From positions 1-64,000 of the forward strand of contig CACMTV010000002.1 in NCBI GenBank assembly GCA_902616675.1: a DNA stretch of 64,000 nt, given 5' to 3'. Both the position numbers and the translations under genes were made by a program. This document shows, in pieces, positions 62,319-64,000 of this stretch. The stretch is from an uncultured Pelagibacteraceae bacterium (GTDB lineage: Bacteria > Pseudomonadota > Alphaproteobacteria > Pelagibacterales > Pelagibacteraceae). The notes under the pieces were generated by a model that was not told the origin of the DNA, did no database searches, and saw nothing but the letters and a program-made list of their open reading frames with translations. Numbering within the stretch: position 1 is the stretch's first letter; each line of letters starts with the position of its first letter.

Positions 62319-62959
62319 GCAAACTTAAAACAGAAGTAATTAAATATTCAAAAAAATTAAATATTACCAATCTATCAGCTTTAAGATCTGGAAATATTTC
62401 AGTGAGAGCTAAAGAAAAAGGCGAGGAGGGGTTTTATATAACTCCATCAGGAAGAAAATATTCATCACTCAAACCTAAAGACATAGTCTTTGTTTCTTTA
62501 AAAGGAACTTTTGATAAAAAAAAAGGAAAACCTTCATCAGAATGGAGATTACATCAAGATATTTATGTGAATAAAAAACATGCTAAAGCCATTGTCCATG
62601 CTCATTCAACTTGTGCTACAGCTGTGTCTACGCATCAAAAAAATATTCCAGCTTTTCACTATATGGTTGCAGTTGCAGGCGGAAAAGACATTAAATGCAC
62701 TAAATATGCAACTTTTGGTACTAAAAATCTTTCTAAAAATATCATTAAGGCTTTAAAAAATAGGTCAGCCTGTTTAATTGCTAATCACGGACAAGTTGCT
62801 TTTGGCGAGAGTTTGGAAAATACTTTTGAACTTGCACAAGAGATCGAAAATATTTGCCATCAATACATTAATGCCATAAGAATCGGAATACCTAAGATTC
62901 TTTCAAAAAAAGAAATGAAAATAGTCTTAGGTAAATTTAAAAATTATAAAAAAGGTTAA
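62315..62959 (+). CDS. Class II aldolase-family protein after mtnA (MTRu-1-P aldolase or dehydratase)
   Basis: A 214-residue fuculose-aldolase-fold metal protein starting at a TTG that overlaps the mtnA stop. GNISVRAKEKGEEGFYITPSG, SSEWRLHQDIY and IVHAHSTCATAVST (metal-binding His-x-His) are the family pattern, with a further ANHG His. In context it should act on methylthioribulose-1-phosphate: as the Ald2 aldolase of the DHAP shunt, or as the dehydratase MtnB. No mtnC/D lie nearby, so I favour the aldolase, but the motif does not separate them. Confidence 0.8.
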   Translation: MSKLKTEVIKYSKKLNITNLSALRSGNISVRAKEKGEEGFYITPSGRKYSSLKPKDIVFVSLKGTFDKKKGKPSSEWRLHQDIYVNKKHAKAIVHAHSTCATAVSTHQKNIPAFHYMVAVAGGKDIKCTKYATFGTKNLSKNIIKALKNRSACLIANHGQVAFGESLENTFELAQEIENICHQYINAIRIGIPKILSKKEMKIVLGKFKNYKKG

Positions 62960-62964
62960 TTTTT

Positions 62965-64000
62965 ATGGTTAAAGTTGGTGAGCACATAACAATTGATTTT
63001 CTAGGTGTAAAAAAGGACTACACACCTGAATTTTACGAAAAAATAATTTATACAATTGCTAAAGCAGCTAAAGTTGAAATTTTAAATGTATCATCACATC
63101 GTTTTCAACCTCAAGGTTTTACACTAGTTGCTTTATTAGCTGAAAGTCATTTTAGTTTTCATACATTTCCTGAAAAGGGCGTAATAAGTTTTGATTTTTT
63201 TACCTGTGGAAAGGTTAATCCAAAAGTTGCTTTAAAGATTTTAAGAAAAGAAATTCAACATGAAAGAGTTGTGACGAATGCTTTTGATAGAAGCAGTATT
63301 GGACTTTACGATGATATTTATAGCACACCAGGACAAAAAAAATATTATGTAGTCAAAAACGTTTTAGAAAAATTTACTTCAAAAGTAGGTCAATTTGTGG
63401 AAATTTTGGATTTAGAAGAATTTGGCCACGCTTTATTTATTGATCATGAGATACAGGTAGCAGAAAAAGATGAAAAAATTTATAGTTCAAATTTTTTTAA
63501 GTCTAGTTATGAACTAAGCAAAAAAAATAATAACGTCGCTATAATTGGAGGAGGCGATGGAGGTGTAGCTAGAGCTTGTTTAGATAATAATTCAAATTTT
63601 ATTGATTGGTTTGAACTAGATCCTGAAATAGTGGACGTTTGTTATAAACACCTGCCAAAAGTATGCACGAAAGTAAAAAAAAGTAATAAAATTAAAACTT
63701 TTTGGGGAGATGCTTTCAAAAGCATAAAGGAAATAGAGGATTCAAAGTATGATAAAATATTTGTTGATCTAAATGATGATCAATATTGTATTGATTTAGC
63801 TAAAAAAAATATGCGTGGCTTAAAAAGAATTCTTAAAAAAGGTGGAGTAATAACAGCTCAAGTAGGAAGCCAAGATAAAAAACCTAAACAAGTCGACAAG
63901 TGGTGTAGTGTCCTAGAGAAAAACTTCGGTAATGTTAAACTTACAGGTGCATATGTGCCAAGTTTTGATTGTAAATGGAATTTTGCTTCATCAATCATGC
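62965..64000 (+). CDS. SpeD-SpeE fusion: AdoMet decarboxylase plus spermidine synthase (cut by window end)
   Basis: The frame begins at ATG 62965 and is open to the last base. Residues 1-120 are an S-adenosylmethionine decarboxylase: LLAESHFSFHTFPE carries the Glu60-Ser61 self-cleavage site that forms the pyruvoyl group. From about 125 a spermidine synthase follows, with GHALFIDHEIQVAEKDE and the SAM-binding IIGGGDGGVARA (about 193-204) and FVDLNDD. Together they make decarboxylated AdoMet, then spermidine plus MTA, the substrate of MtnP upstream. The C-terminus lies outside the window. Confidence 0.9.
   Translation, partial: MVKVGEHITIDFLGVKKDYTPEFYEKIIYTIAKAAKVEILNVSSHRFQPQGFTLVALLAESHFSFHTFPEKGVISFDFFTCGKVNPKVALKILRKEIQHERVVTNAFDRSSIGLYDDIYSTPGQKKYYVVKNVLEKFTSKVGQFVEILDLEEFGHALFIDHEIQVAEKDEKIYSSNFFKSSYELSKKNNNVAIIGGGDGGVARACLDNNSNFIDWFELDPEIVDVCYKHLPKVCTKVKKSNKIKTFWGDAFKSIKEIEDSKYDKIFVDLNDDQYCIDLAKKNMRGLKRILKKGGVITAQVGSQDKKPKQVDKWCSVLEKNFGNVKLTGAYVPSFDCKWNFASSIM

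Noticed and set aside
1-64000. CRISPR arrays or direct-repeat arrays
   Set aside because: Poly-A/T runs are common, but no regularly spaced repeat was found when reading through.

Overview
The window looks like a chromosomal piece of a streamlined marine alphaproteobacterium of the SAR11 clade (Pelagibacterales). The DNA is very AT-rich, intergenic gaps are tiny, and many genes overlap by 1-17 bases. The gene content also fits: TRAP and ABC uptake systems, AprMBA, a CADD-type folate protein and GMC oxidoreductases. I read no transcriptional regulator, phage gene, insertion sequence or CRISPR array here. No gene-free stretch exceeds 300 bases; the longest (7264-7500) holds a probable structured RNA.

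Layout. 1-1.9 kb: two tandem ammonium transporters (the first cut by the window edge). 1.9-10.8 kb: mixed housekeeping genes (glycosyltransferase, rhodanese, DsbA-like isomerase, ABA4-like protein, RecX, CysQ, MnmA, MetC, MFS transporter), with three small genes of 27, 45 and 59 codons and the RNA candidate. 10.9-16.7 kb: CADD-like pABA synthase, a 130-residue nucleotidyltransferase, AprM-AprB-AprA, an unknown 116-residue protein and a TauE/SafE-type exporter. 16.8-20.1 kb: SuyAB (sulfolactate sulfo-lyase) divergent from Xsc (sulfoacetaldehyde acetyltransferase). 20.1-24.8 kb: SGNH hydrolase, M23 peptidase, SDR, TerC, GMC oxidoreductase. 24.9-31.4 kb: TRAP transporter, an HpsN-type dehydrogenase, a zinc alcohol dehydrogenase and three small proteins. 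31.4-40 kb: an acetyltransferase and a deacetylase-like protein, then a minus-strand unit TauABC, a periplasmic protein, a sulfolactate/lactate-type dehydrogenase, phosphotransacetylase and a methyltransferase. 40.1-42.5 kb: sugar genes. 42.6-45.1 kb: a taurine:pyruvate-type aminotransferase and alanine dehydrogenase. 45.2-59.8 kb: a surface-polysaccharide island (RfbA/B, Gmd and a Gmd paralogue, C-methyltransferases, GT2/GT61/GT9/DUF4422 proteins) with an elongator tRNA-Met inside. 59.8-64 kb: Apt, MtnP, MtnA, a class II aldolase and a SpeD-SpeE fusion.

How it works together (inference from families and context). Two organosulfonate routes share sulfite handling. Taurine enters by TauABC, is transaminated to sulfoacetaldehyde (Tpa, with Ald recycling alanine to pyruvate), is cleaved by Xsc to sulfite and acetyl phosphate, and Pta makes acetyl-CoA. 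Dihydroxypropanesulfonate or sulfolactate would enter by the TRAP system, be oxidised by HpsN, and be split by SuyAB to pyruvate and sulfite. Sulfite could be exported by the TSUP protein or oxidised by AprBA to APS. The small nucleotidyltransferase next to aprM is a candidate for the missing APS-to-sulfate step. At the right end, MTA from polyamine synthesis is salvaged to adenine, AMP and a ribulose phosphate that the class II aldolase may split.
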